A stretch of 64,000 nt of DNA from Streptomyces nigra. GTDB lineage: Bacteria; Actinomycetota; Actinomycetes; Streptomycetales; Streptomycetaceae. Made by a program: the position numbers and the translations under genes. Location: contig NZ_CP029043.1 in NCBI RefSeq assembly GCF_003074055.1, positions 4,580,501-4,644,500 of the forward strand, given 5' to 3'. This document shows, one piece after another, positions 36,253 through 44,020 of this stretch. The number at the start of each line of letters is the position of its first letter. Position 1 is the first letter of the stretch. The notes below the pieces were generated by a model. That model did not search any database. It saw only the letters and a list, made by a program, of their open reading frames with translations, and had not been told where the DNA came from.

Positions 36253-36287
36253 CCCGTGAACGCTGCACACGACGTCCGGAGGTCCCC

Positions 36288-37736
36288 ATGCCAGCCGAGT
36301 CCCTTTCTCCCGAGTCCACCGCCTTCCGTGCCGCCCTCGACGTGATCCGCGCCGTCGAGCCGCGCGTCGCCGACGCGATCGGCCAGGAGGTCGCCGACCA
36401 GCGCGAGATGCTCAAGCTGATCGCCTCCGAGAACTACGCCTCCCCGGCCACCCTGCTGGCGATGGGCAACTGGTTCAGCGACAAGTACGCCGAGGGCACC
36501 GTCGGCCGCCGCTTCTACGCCGGCTGCCGCAACGTCGACACCGTCGAGTCCCTGGCCGCCGAGCACGCCAAGGAGCTCTTCGGCGCCCGGCACGCCTACG
36601 TCCAGCCGCACTCCGGCATCGACGCCAACCTCGTCGCCTTCTGGGCCGTCCTCGCCGACCGCGTCGAGGCCCCCGCTCTGGAGAAGGCCGGCGCCCGCCA
36701 GGTCAACGACCTCTCCGAGGCCGACTGGGCCGAGCTGCGGCGCGCCTTCGGCAACCAGCGCATGCTCGGCATGTCCCTGGACGCCGGCGGCCACCTCACC
36801 CACGGCTTCCGCCCGAACATCTCCGGCAAGATGTTCGACCAGCGTTCCTACGGCACCGACCCGGCCACCGGCCTGATCGACTACGAGGCGCTGCGCGCGT
36901 CCGCCCGAGAGTTCAAGCCGCTGATCATCGTCGCCGGCTACTCCGCGTACCCCCGTCTCGTGAACTTCCGGATCATGCGCGAGATCGCCGACGAGGTCGG
37001 CGCCACGCTCATGGTCGACATGGCCCACTTCGCCGGTCTCGTCGCCGGCAAGGTCCTCACCGGCGACTTCGACCCGGTCCCGCACGCCCAGATCGTCACC
37101 ACCACCACCCACAAGTCGCTGCGCGGCCCGCGCGGCGGCATGGTGCTGTGCGACGACTCCCTCAAGGACCAGGTCGACCGGGGCTGCCCGATGGTCCTCG
37201 GCGGCCCGCTCCCGCACGTCATGGCCGCCAAGGCCGTCGCCCTCGCCGAGGCCCGCCGGCCCTCCTTCCAGGACTACGCCCAGCGCATCGTGGACAACTC
37301 CCGCGCGCTGGCCGAGGGCCTGACGCGCCGGGGCGCCACCCTGGTCACCGGCGGCACCGACAACCATCTGAACCTGATCGACGTCGCCTCCTCCTACGGC
37401 CTCACCGGCCGCCAGGCCGAGGCCGCGCTGCTCGACTCCGGCATCGTCACCAACCGCAACGCCATCCCGGCCGACCCGAACGGCGCCTGGTACACCTCCG
37501 GCATCCGCATCGGCACGCCCGCCCTGACCACCCGGGGCCTCGGCACCGCCGAGATGGACGAGGTCGCCGCCCTCATCGACCGTGTCCTCACCACCACCGA
37601 GCCCGGCACCACCAAGTCGGGCGCCCCCTCCAAGGCCGCGCACATCCTCGACGCGAAGGTCTCGGACGAGATCTCCCGCCGGGCCACCGACCTCGTGGCC
37701 GGCTTCCCGCTGTACCCGGAGGTCGACCTGGGCTGA
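36288..37736 (+). CDS. glyA: Serine hydroxymethyltransferase
   Basis: PLP enzyme converting serine and THF to glycine and 5,10-methylene-THF. The PLP lysine is Lys276 in TTTTHKSLRGPRGG; also HSGIDAN (108-114) and VDMAHFAGL (243-251). At 482 residues it is about 60 longer than E. coli GlyA. Extra sequence at about 120-160 and a longer N-terminus account for this, typical of one of the two actinomycete GlyA forms. GGAGG lies 5 nt before the ATG. Governed by the ZTP riboswitch directly upstream. Confidence 0.96.
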   Translation: MPAESLSPESTAFRAALDVIRAVEPRVADAIGQEVADQREMLKLIASENYASPATLLAMGNWFSDKYAEGTVGRRFYAGCRNVDTVESLAAEHAKELFGARHAYVQPHSGIDANLVAFWAVLADRVEAPALEKAGARQVNDLSEADWAELRRAFGNQRMLGMSLDAGGHLTHGFRPNISGKMFDQRSYGTDPATGLIDYEALRASAREFKPLIIVAGYSAYPRLVNFRIMREIADEVGATLMVDMAHFAGLVAGKVLTGDFDPVPHAQIVTTTTHKSLRGPRGGMVLCDDSLKDQVDRGCPMVLGGPLPHVMAAKAVALAEARRPSFQDYAQRIVDNSRALAEGLTRRGATLVTGGTDNHLNLIDVASSYGLTGRQAEAALLDSGIVTNRNAIPADPNGAWYTSGIRIGTPALTTRGLGTAEMDEVAALIDRVLTTTEPGTTKSGAPSKAAHILDAKVSDEISRRATDLVAGFPLYPEVDLG

Positions 37737-37782
37737 CGGCCCGGCGACCCGCCCGCGAGCTGTCCGCGACCCGTCCGGTGCC

Positions 37783-38667
37783 TCACCGGTCCAGGTCGAT
37801 CAGCTCCTGACGCGGCTCCTCCCGCGGCGGTCCGGCTCCCTGCCGGGCCGCCGCGCGGCGTATCAGCGCCGTCCCGCCAGCGCCGGCCGCGACACCGACG
37901 GCGAGCCCGGCCAGCGCCCACCGGACCTCGTCCGCTTCCGCCCCGGCCCGCTCCCCGGCTACGGCCTCCGCCGTACCGTCCCCCGTCAGGCCGCTCCCTG
38001 CCGGTACGTCCTCCGCCCCGCCGAGCAGCCGCCCGCGCTCCAGCCGCTCGAAGACGGACCGTGGGGCGCGATGCCAGCGGATGTCGTCGTCCTCCACGTC
38101 CGGCGCGAGGTCCGAGCGCACCCAGGGGGTACCGTCGCCCGCCACGACCAGCTGGTCCTGGCGCCGCAGGGCCACATCCCCACCCGGCGCCCGGTCCGTC
38201 TGCGGCCAGCCGCCGATGCCCGTCAGCCCCCAGAGCACGGTGAGCCGGACCGGCGGATGGCGCCCCTCGGCCCACTCCCGGGGCACCCGCTCGGTCCCCG
38301 CGTAGGTGGGATGGAACAGCTGCCACAGCCGGGCGAAGTCCCGGTCACCGGAGTGCAGCGCCGTCGTCCGCCCCCCGTCGCCCTCGACGACCACCGCCAC
38401 ATCGGGCACATCCCGCACCGGCACCGGTGCCGCCGAGGCGACAGCCCCGGACTCGCCGGCCAGTACACCCGACACCACCGCACCCGACACCAGCGCGAGG
38501 ACCACGGTCCCGAGCCGCCCCACGCCTTCCGCGCCCCACCGCCACGGCCTTCTCCGCCCCGCCTCCTTCACCCCTATGGCCCCCCTCGCCCGCCCCATGG
38601 CCCCCACGGCTCCCCTCACCGTCCGTCCCAGTCCGATGCCTGCCCGCCCCGCCGGGGCCCAGCTCAC
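37783..38667 (-). CDS. Anchored exported protein B downstream of the ECF sigma operon
   Basis: 294 residues. A basic N-terminus of about 45 residues, a hydrophobic signal/anchor at about 52-72, an extracellular domain (PVPVRDVPDVAVVVEGDGGRTTALHSGDRDFARLWQLF), and a C-terminal membrane span at about 248-268 followed by a basic tail. It has the same plan as the upstream gene and aligns with it in the ectodomain, so the two are paralogues. The GTG start overlaps the upstream stop (GTGA, 4 nt). Function unknown; cell-envelope location inferred. Confidence 0.7.
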   Translation of the reverse strand: MSWAPAGRAGIGLGRTVRGAVGAMGRARGAIGVKEAGRRRPWRWGAEGVGRLGTVVLALVSGAVVSGVLAGESGAVASAAPVPVRDVPDVAVVVEGDGGRTTALHSGDRDFARLWQLFHPTYAGTERVPREWAEGRHPPVRLTVLWGLTGIGGWPQTDRAPGGDVALRRQDQLVVAGDGTPWVRSDLAPDVEDDDIRWHRAPRSVFERLERGRLLGGAEDVPAGSGLTGDGTAEAVAGERAGAEADEVRWALAGLAVGVAAGAGGTALIRRAAARQGAGPPREEPRQELIDLDR

Positions 38668-39413
38668 ACGTCCCGCAGCTCCTGACGCGGGCCCGGCTCA
38701 CCACGCAGCCGGTCCCAGGGCCGCCGGGCGACGACCGGGCGCAGCCCCAGCGCCAGCACCGCCCCGGCCACCGCGCCCGGCACGGCCCACCACCAGCCCG
38801 TACCGGCACTCGGCCCGGACGACGCCCGGGCGGCGGGAGAAGCCGAGGCCGCCGCCCCCGAGCCCGCAGCCTCCTCGGCTTCCGCCGCCGTGTCCCCCGT
38901 CTCGGCCGGCTCCTCGTACGCCCCCGGTGCCGAGGTCGGCCCGCCCGTCAGGTCCAGTTCGTCGAGCAGGGCGCGCAGCTCGCCCGGACGGGCGGCCCGG
39001 TACCAGGAGCCGTGCGTCTGCCGCTCGACGTCCGTCGTCCGGCGGATCCACACGTCCTTGCCGCGCGCCATCCGGTGGACCCGGTCGATGCGCCACGGCG
39101 TCACGTCGTGCACCATCCACGTGACGTTGATCTGGTCGGCCGCCATCAGCGACTCATCCGGCGGCTGCTCCCGGGACCCCCTGGCGGGGGTGCCGAGCAG
39201 CTTCTCCAGCGCGACGTACTCCCGGTCGGAGTAGTACAGCGCCGCCGTCCGCTGGTTCCCCGGCGCCGACAGGAGCACGCTCGTCGGTCCGCCGGCGGAC
39301 GCCACGGGCGCCAGCCCCCACAGCAGCAGCGCACAGCCCGCGAGCAACGCCCCCGCCACACCCATGAGTCGGCGCCACGAGCCCCGCGGCCTGCCGCTCT
39401 CCGCTCCCCACAT
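38664..39413 (-). CDS. Anchored exported protein A downstream of the ECF sigma operon
   Basis: 249 residues. Signal/anchor at about 15-38, an extracellular domain with TSVLLSAPGNQRTAALYYSD and VTWMVHDVTPWRIDRVHRMAR, an Ala/Ser/Glu linker, and a C-terminal membrane span (WWWAVPGAVAGAVLALGL) with a basic tail. Translationally coupled to the next paralogue by a 4-nt overlap. The ATG at 39413 is the first plausible start; the frame is open further but the upstream part is low complexity. Confidence 0.7.
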   Translation of the reverse strand: MWGAESGRPRGSWRRLMGVAGALLAGCALLLWGLAPVASAGGPTSVLLSAPGNQRTAALYYSDREYVALEKLLGTPARGSREQPPDESLMAADQINVTWMVHDVTPWRIDRVHRMARGKDVWIRRTTDVERQTHGSWYRAARPGELRALLDELDLTGGPTSAPGAYEEPAETGDTAAEAEEAAGSGAAASASPAARASSGPSAGTGWWWAVPGAVAGAVLALGLRPVVARRPWDRLRGEPGPRQELRDV

Positions 39414-39585
39414 CCGAACCCCCAACCCGAATCCCACCCGAGCGGCCCGTCCCCGAGCCGCATGACACTTCTGGTACACCGCCCGCCCCCACCCGGTTCC
39501 CACCTCGGGCCCACCTTTTCCGGGCCCGACACCGGCACAGGCACCGCGCACCGGCACCGGCACCCCGCACCGGCACCGACCCCCG

Positions 39586-39720
39586 GACCGCGCGCCCTCA
39601 CTCCTCCACGGACCGCGCGCCCTCACTCCTCCACGGACCGCGCGCCCTCACTCCTCCACGGACCGCGCACCCTCACTCCTCCACGGACCGCGCACCCTCA
39701 CTCCTCCACGGACCGCGCGA
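39586..39720. repeat. Five-copy 25-bp minisatellite spanning a gene end
   Basis: Units at 39586, 39611, 39636, 39661 and 39686, each 25 bp, plus a partial sixth from 39711. Units differ only by G/A at one position. The unit derives from the last codons and stop of the gene ending at 39698, so stop codons recur in the downstream copies. A short GCACCG-rich tract lies at 39533-39575. Confidence 0.95.
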
Positions 39721-40687
39721 TCTCCGTCGCCCGGGCGACGCCCTCCACACCCTCCAGCCGGAACGTCACCGTCCCGCCCCCGGTCTCGTGCGTCCACAGC
39801 AGTGTCGGTCCGGCCGTGCGCACCTCGCGCTCGAAGACGCCCTGCGAGTCCGCGAGCCAGACGGAGAGCAGATGCGGACGGTCGAACCACAGACCCGTCC
39901 GGGGCGCCTCGCCGTCCGTCCCCTCCGGACCGAGCTCGATCCACCGCGGCTGGACCCGCACCGTCTTGCCGAAGCGGGGGTCCAGCCCCGCACGCCGCTC
40001 GTCGAGCCGGACCGTGCGCCCGCCCTCGTACCAGCACAGGCTGACGACGAACCGGTCCTGCGGCTCGCGGGTGACGGCGACCGCGTCCGGCGTCCCGAGC
40101 CGCCCCGGCACCACCGGCGCGAACCCGGCGCGGCGCTCCGCCTCGGCGAGCGGCACCGGGCTCCCGCAGCCGGGGACCCCGGCACCGGGGGAGGGCGTCG
40201 CCGACGGGTCGTACCGGATCTCGGCGCCCGCGAAGCCGAACCAGTCGAGCACGGCCGCCCGCACCGGAGGCGTGAGCACGAGCACGGCCACCAGGCCGCA
40301 CAGAGCGGCCATCAGCGCACGCCATCGCCGGCGCGCCCAGCGCCGCAGCGCGCGCAGCCGCTCACGGGGACCCGGCGGTTCGGGCGCCGGGACGGGCAGA
40401 CGCTCGGCGAGTATCTCGGCCAGCACCCGCTCGACCATCGTCTCGGGGCCGTCCGCGCCGACCCGCGCGTCCAGCGCACGCCCGAGCGCCCGCAGCTCCT
40501 CGGGCAGGCCGGACCCCTCCGTGCCTGGACCGCGACCTCGGCCGTCGTCCGTGCCTGGACCGCGACCTCGGCCGTCGTCCGCGCCCGGACCGCGACCTCG
40601 GCCGTCGTCCGCGCCTGGACCGCGCCCCCGGCCGCCGTCCGCGCCGCCGAACGCGTCCCCGGAGCCTCGCCCCCGCCCGTCACCCAT
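39698..40687 (-). CDS. Membrane regulator paired with the ECF sigma factor (candidate anti-sigma)
   Basis: About 329 residues. The N-terminus holds four 10-residue repeats (DDGRGRGPG-type). A helical cytoplasmic part (about 55-115, LPEELRALGRALDARVG and ETMVERVLAEILAERL) precedes a single membrane span (about 124-146, WRALMAALCGLVAVLVL). The rest is an extracellular domain of about 180 residues. This matches the layout of a transmembrane anti-sigma factor, although no ZAS zinc motif is visible. It overlaps the sigma gene end by 8 nt. The last codons and stop lie in a 25-bp minisatellite. Confidence 0.7.
   Translation of the reverse strand: MGDGRGRGSGDAFGGADGGRGRGPGADDGRGRGPGADDGRGRGPGTDDGRGRGPGTEGSGLPEELRALGRALDARVGADGPETMVERVLAEILAERLPVPAPEPPGPRERLRALRRWARRRWRALMAALCGLVAVLVLTPPVRAAVLDWFGFAGAEIRYDPSATPSPGAGVPGCGSPVPLAEAERRAGFAPVVPGRLGTPDAVAVTREPQDRFVVSLCWYEGGRTVRLDERRAGLDPRFGKTVRVQPRWIELGPEGTDGEAPRTGLWFDRPHLLSVWLADSQGVFEREVRTAGPTLLWTHETGGGTVTFRLEGVEGVARATEIARSVEE
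40521..40640 (-). repeat. Four in-frame 30-bp repeats in the candidate anti-sigma gene
   Basis: Units at 40521, 40551, 40581 and 40611, each 30 bp (10 codons). The first two are identical and the others differ at a few bases. They encode the DDGRGRGPG(A/T) repeats near the N-terminus. Confidence 0.95.
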
Positions 40688-41282
40688 GCGTCTCACCCCC
40701 TTCCCGAGGCTCGAATTCCGGAAGCAGCCGTCCCAGCTTCCGCAGCGCGCGGTTCAGCCGGGACTTCACCGTGCCACGGGGCCAGCCCAGCGCCTGGGCC
40801 GTCTCCGCCTCGTCCATCTCCAGGAGATAGCGGTAGGTGACGACCAGACGGTGCTCCTCGCTCAGCCGGTCGAGGGCGGCCTGGAGCGCGGCCCGGCGCT
40901 CCCGCTCCAGCGCGGCCACCGCCGGGTCCGCCGACTCCGGTATCAGCGGGTCCGCCTCGACCATCGCCGCCTCGCGCCCGGCGAGGGTGCGCCGACGGGC
41001 CGCCGCCCGCACTGTGTTCCTCGTCTCATTGGCCACGATCGACAGCAGCCACGGCTTGAACGCCGAGCCGTCCCTGAAGCGGCCCAGCGAGCAGTACGCC
41101 TTCACGAACGCCTGCTGCACCACGTCCTCCGCGTCCGCACCCGCGCCGAGCGCGGCGGCCGCCCTGAGCGCGATGCCCGTATGAGCCCGCACCAGCTGCG
41201 CGTACGCCTCCGGCTCCCCGGCACGTACGCGTGCGATCACCGCGGCCTCATCGACGATGCGGCCCCCCTCCCGCGTCCTCAC
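40680..41282 (-). CDS. ECF-family RNA polymerase sigma factor
   Basis: About 200 residues. Region 2 with EDVVQQAFVKAYCSLGRF and FKPWLLSIVANETRN, and region 4 with LSEEHRLVVTYRYLLEMDEAETAQALGWPRGTVKSRLNRALRKL. The GTG at 41282 is the likely start because upstream codons overlap the trpS promoter and are not sigma-like; a purine-rich GGGAGGGGGG lies inside the first codons, so the start is uncertain. First gene of a four-gene set that includes the membrane regulator and two exported proteins. Confidence 0.9.
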   Translation of the reverse strand: MRTREGGRIVDEAAVIARVRAGEPEAYAQLVRAHTGIALRAAAALGAGADAEDVVQQAFVKAYCSLGRFRDGSAFKPWLLSIVANETRNTVRAAARRRTLAGREAAMVEADPLIPESADPAVAALERERRAALQAALDRLSEEHRLVVTYRYLLEMDEAETAQALGWPRGTVKSRLNRALRKLGRLLPEFEPREGGETHG

Positions 41283-41371
41283 ATCCTTGGTACACCGCCC
41301 GGGCCCGATCGGTTCCCGTTCGTACGCGGCCTGTTCCGGACCGGCCCCCGGGACCTGAGAGAATGGTGTGC

Positions 41372-42439
41372 ATGGCCACTGATCGCCCACTCGCCGCCCA
41401 CGACCACCCTCAGGGGAACGGCTCCGCCGTGCCGGGCAGCCCGCGCGTGCTCTCCGGGATCCAGCCGACCGCGGGTTCGTTCCACCTCGGCAACTACCTC
41501 GGCGCCGTCCGTCAGTGGGTGGCGCTCCAGGAGACCCACGACGCGTTCTACATGGTCGTAGACCTGCACGCGATCACGGTCCCGCAGGACCCGGCCGAGC
41601 TGCGCGCCAACACCCGGCTCGCCGCCGCCCAGCTGCTGGCCGCCGGGCTCGACCCCGAGCGCTGCACGCTGTTCGTGCAGAGCCATGTGCCCGAGCACGC
41701 CCAGCTGGCCTGGGTCATGAACTGCCTCACCGGCTTCGGCGAGGCCTCCCGCATGACCCAGTTCAAGGACAAGTCCGCCAAGCAGGGCGCCGACCGGGCC
41801 TCCGTCGGCCTGTTCACGTACCCGATCCTCCAGGTCGCGGACATCCTGCTGTACCAGGCCGACGAGGTCCCCGTCGGCGAGGACCAGCGCCAGCACATCG
41901 AGCTCACCCGTGACCTCGCCACGCGCTTCAACGGCCGCTTCGGCGAGACCTTCACGCTCCCGAAGCCGTACATCCTGAAGGAGACGGCGAAGATCTACGA
42001 CCTCCAGGACCCGTCGATCAAGATGAGCAAGTCGGCGTCCACGCCGAAGGGCCTGATCAACCTCCTGGACGAGCCGAAGGCCACCGCCAAGAAGGTCAAG
42101 AGCGCCGTCACCGACACCGACACCGTCGTCCGCTTCGACGCCGAGAACAAGCCGGGCGTCAGCAACCTCCTGACCATCTACTCGACCCTCACAGGTACGG
42201 GAATCGGTGAACTGGAGCAGAAGTACGACGGCAAGGGCTACGGTGCGCTCAAGACGGACCTCGCCGAGGTCATGGTCGAGTTCGTGACGCCCTTCCGGGA
42301 GCGCACCCAGCAGTATCTGGACGACCCGGAGACGCTCGACTCGATCCTGGCCAAGGGGGCGGAGAAGGCGCGTGCCGTCGCCGCGGAGACGCTCTCCCAG
42401 GCGTACGACAGCGTGGGCTTCCTGCCCGCCAAGCACTGA
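41372..42439 (+). CDS. trpS: Tryptophanyl-tRNA synthetase
   Basis: Class Ic aminoacyl-tRNA synthetase charging tRNA-Trp, 355 residues. HIGH-type motif FHLGNYLG (37-44), KMSKS (217-221), and the conserved SHVPEHAQLAWVMNC. ATG 41372 chosen; an in-frame ATG at 41363 with GAGAGA upstream is the alternative. Divergent from the sigma factor gene with about 90 bp between. Streptomyces genomes often carry two trpS genes; nothing here suggests indolmycin-type resistance. Confidence 0.95.
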   Translation: MATDRPLAAHDHPQGNGSAVPGSPRVLSGIQPTAGSFHLGNYLGAVRQWVALQETHDAFYMVVDLHAITVPQDPAELRANTRLAAAQLLAAGLDPERCTLFVQSHVPEHAQLAWVMNCLTGFGEASRMTQFKDKSAKQGADRASVGLFTYPILQVADILLYQADEVPVGEDQRQHIELTRDLATRFNGRFGETFTLPKPYILKETAKIYDLQDPSIKMSKSASTPKGLINLLDEPKATAKKVKSAVTDTDTVVRFDAENKPGVSNLLTIYSTLTGTGIGELEQKYDGKGYGALKTDLAEVMVEFVTPFRERTQQYLDDPETLDSILAKGAEKARAVAAETLSQAYDSVGFLPAKH

Positions 42440-42441
42440 CC

Positions 42442-42459
42442 CCGCCCGACCGCGGGCGG
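42442..42459 (+). terminator. Short hairpin after trpS
   Basis: A perfect 7-bp GC stem (42442-42448 with 42453-42459) and a 4-nt loop start 3 bp after the trpS stop. Confidence 0.45.
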
Positions 42460-42643
42460 CGGAGACGGTGGTGCGCCGGCCGCACCACCGCACAGCGCTG
42501 CACATCACTTCGGTTGCGCCTGCCCGCGGCGGGGCCGTGGCCGTACAGTCGATAGCGGGTGACGGCATCGTCCGTCACCCGCGCCCACCCGACGGGTACG
42601 AGCTCCGCGACGGCGGACTCACCGACGAACGACAGGAGACGAC

Positions 42644-43222
42644 GTGGGGACCGTAACGATCGGTGTGTCGATCGCGGTCCCGGAGCCTCACGGCAGCCTG
42701 CTCCAGGAGCGGCGCGCGGGCTTCGGCGACGCCGCGGCTCACGGCATCCCCACGCATGTCACGCTGCTGCCGCCGACCGAGGTCGACTCCTCGCTGCTGC
42801 CCGCGATCGAGGCGCACCTCGTGGAGGTCGCGGCCGCCGGCCGCCCCTTCCCGATGCGGCTGTCCGGCACGGGGACCTTCCGGCCGCTGTCGCCGGTGGT
42901 CTTCGTCCAGGTCGTCGAGGGCGCCGAGGCCTGCACCTGGCTGCAGAAGCAGGTCCGGGACGCCTCGGGGCCCGTCGCGCGCGAGCTGCAGTTCCCGTAC
43001 CACCCGCATGTGACCGTCGCGCACGGCATCGACGAGGAGTCGATGGACCGCGCGTTCGAGGAGCTGGCCGACTACCGGGCCGAGTGGCCCTGCACCGGCT
43101 TCGCCCTGTACGAGCAGGGCGCCGACGGCGTCTGGCGCAGGCTGCGGGACTTCACCTTCGGCGGCCCGGTGGTCCCCCCGCAGGCCGAACATGTCGAGCG
43201 CGGCTCCATCCCGGCCACGTAG
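42644..43222 (+). CDS. 2H phosphoesterase (2'-5' RNA ligase-like)
   Basis: 192 residues with the two HxT motifs of the 2H superfamily: THVTLLPP (about 37-44) and PHVTVAHG (about 121-128). The family includes RNA 2'-5' ligases and cyclic phosphodiesterases; the substrate here is unknown. AGGAG lies 5 nt before the GTG. Downstream of trpS with a 204-bp gap, so it likely has its own promoter. Confidence 0.88.
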   Translation: MGTVTIGVSIAVPEPHGSLLQERRAGFGDAAAHGIPTHVTLLPPTEVDSSLLPAIEAHLVEVAAAGRPFPMRLSGTGTFRPLSPVVFVQVVEGAEACTWLQKQVRDASGPVARELQFPYHPHVTVAHGIDEESMDRAFEELADYRAEWPCTGFALYEQGADGVWRRLRDFTFGGPVVPPQAEHVERGSIPAT

Positions 43223-43234
43223 CCGTCACCGTCC

Positions 43235-43990
43235 TCACACGGGCAGCCGGCGGAACACCGCGCGCGGGACGTGCCTCAGCGCCGACATCACCACCCGGAG
43301 CGCGCCCGGCACCCACACCGTCTCCGAGCGCCGCCGCAGCCCCACCTCGATCGCCGTGGCGACCGCCTCCGGGGTGGTCGCGAACGGCGCCTCCTCGCGG
43401 TCGGCGGTCATCCTCGAGCGCACGAACCCGGGGCGTACGACCATGACGTGCACGCCGGTGCCGTGCAGCGCGTCGCCCAGGCCCTGGGTGAAGGCGTCCA
43501 GGCCGGCCTTGCTGGAGCCGTAGATGAAGTTGGCGCGGCGGGCCCGCTCGCCGGCCACCGAGGACAGCACGACCAGCGAGCCGTGCCCCTGGGACTGCAG
43601 GGCGCAGGCGCTGACCAGGGCGGCGGACACGGCACCGGTGTAGTTGGTCTGGGCGACCCGGACCGCGTTCAGCGGCTCGCGCTCGTCGCGCGCCTGGTCG
43701 CCGAGGATGCCGAAGGCGAGCAGCACCATGTCGATGTCGCCCTCCGCGAAGACCTTGCCGAGCACCGGCTCGTGGGACTCGGGGTCGAGCGCGTCGAAGG
43801 CGACCGTGCGCACGTCGGCGCCCAGGGCGCGCAGTTCGTCGGCGGACCGGTCCAGGGCGGGCGAGGGGCGGCCCGCCAGCCAGACCGTACGGGTGCGGCG
43901 GGTGATCAGCCGGCGGGCGGTGGCCAGCGCGATCTCGGATGTGCCGCCGAGGACGAGCAGGGACTGGGGAATGCCGAAGGCGTCCTTCAC
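43235..43990 (-). CDS. dprE2: Decaprenylphosphoryl-D-ribose 2'-epimerase subunit DprE2-like
   Basis: Short-chain dehydrogenase, 251 residues. GGTSEIALATARRL (15-28) binds NAD, and SS..YGSSKAG holds the catalytic Ser/Tyr/Lys. The start sequence MKDAFGIPQSLLVLGGTSEI is characteristic of DprE2, which reduces the 2-keto intermediate to decaprenyl-phosphoryl-arabinose. AAGGAG lies 6 nt before the GTG. It follows the dprE1-like gene by 30 bp. Confidence 0.85.
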   Translation of the reverse strand: MKDAFGIPQSLLVLGGTSEIALATARRLITRRTRTVWLAGRPSPALDRSADELRALGADVRTVAFDALDPESHEPVLGKVFAEGDIDMVLLAFGILGDQARDEREPLNAVRVAQTNYTGAVSAALVSACALQSQGHGSLVVLSSVAGERARRANFIYGSSKAGLDAFTQGLGDALHGTGVHVMVVRPGFVRSRMTADREEAPFATTPEAVATAIEVGLRRRSETVWVPGALRVVMSALRHVPRAVFRRLPV

Positions 43991-44020
43991 GAAAGCTCCT
44001 TGGGGGTTGGGGGGCAGTGG

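Noticed and set aside
39586..39720. Regularly repeated 25-bp units as a possible CRISPR
   Set aside because: Units are directly adjacent with no spacers and derive from a gene end; it is a minisatellite.
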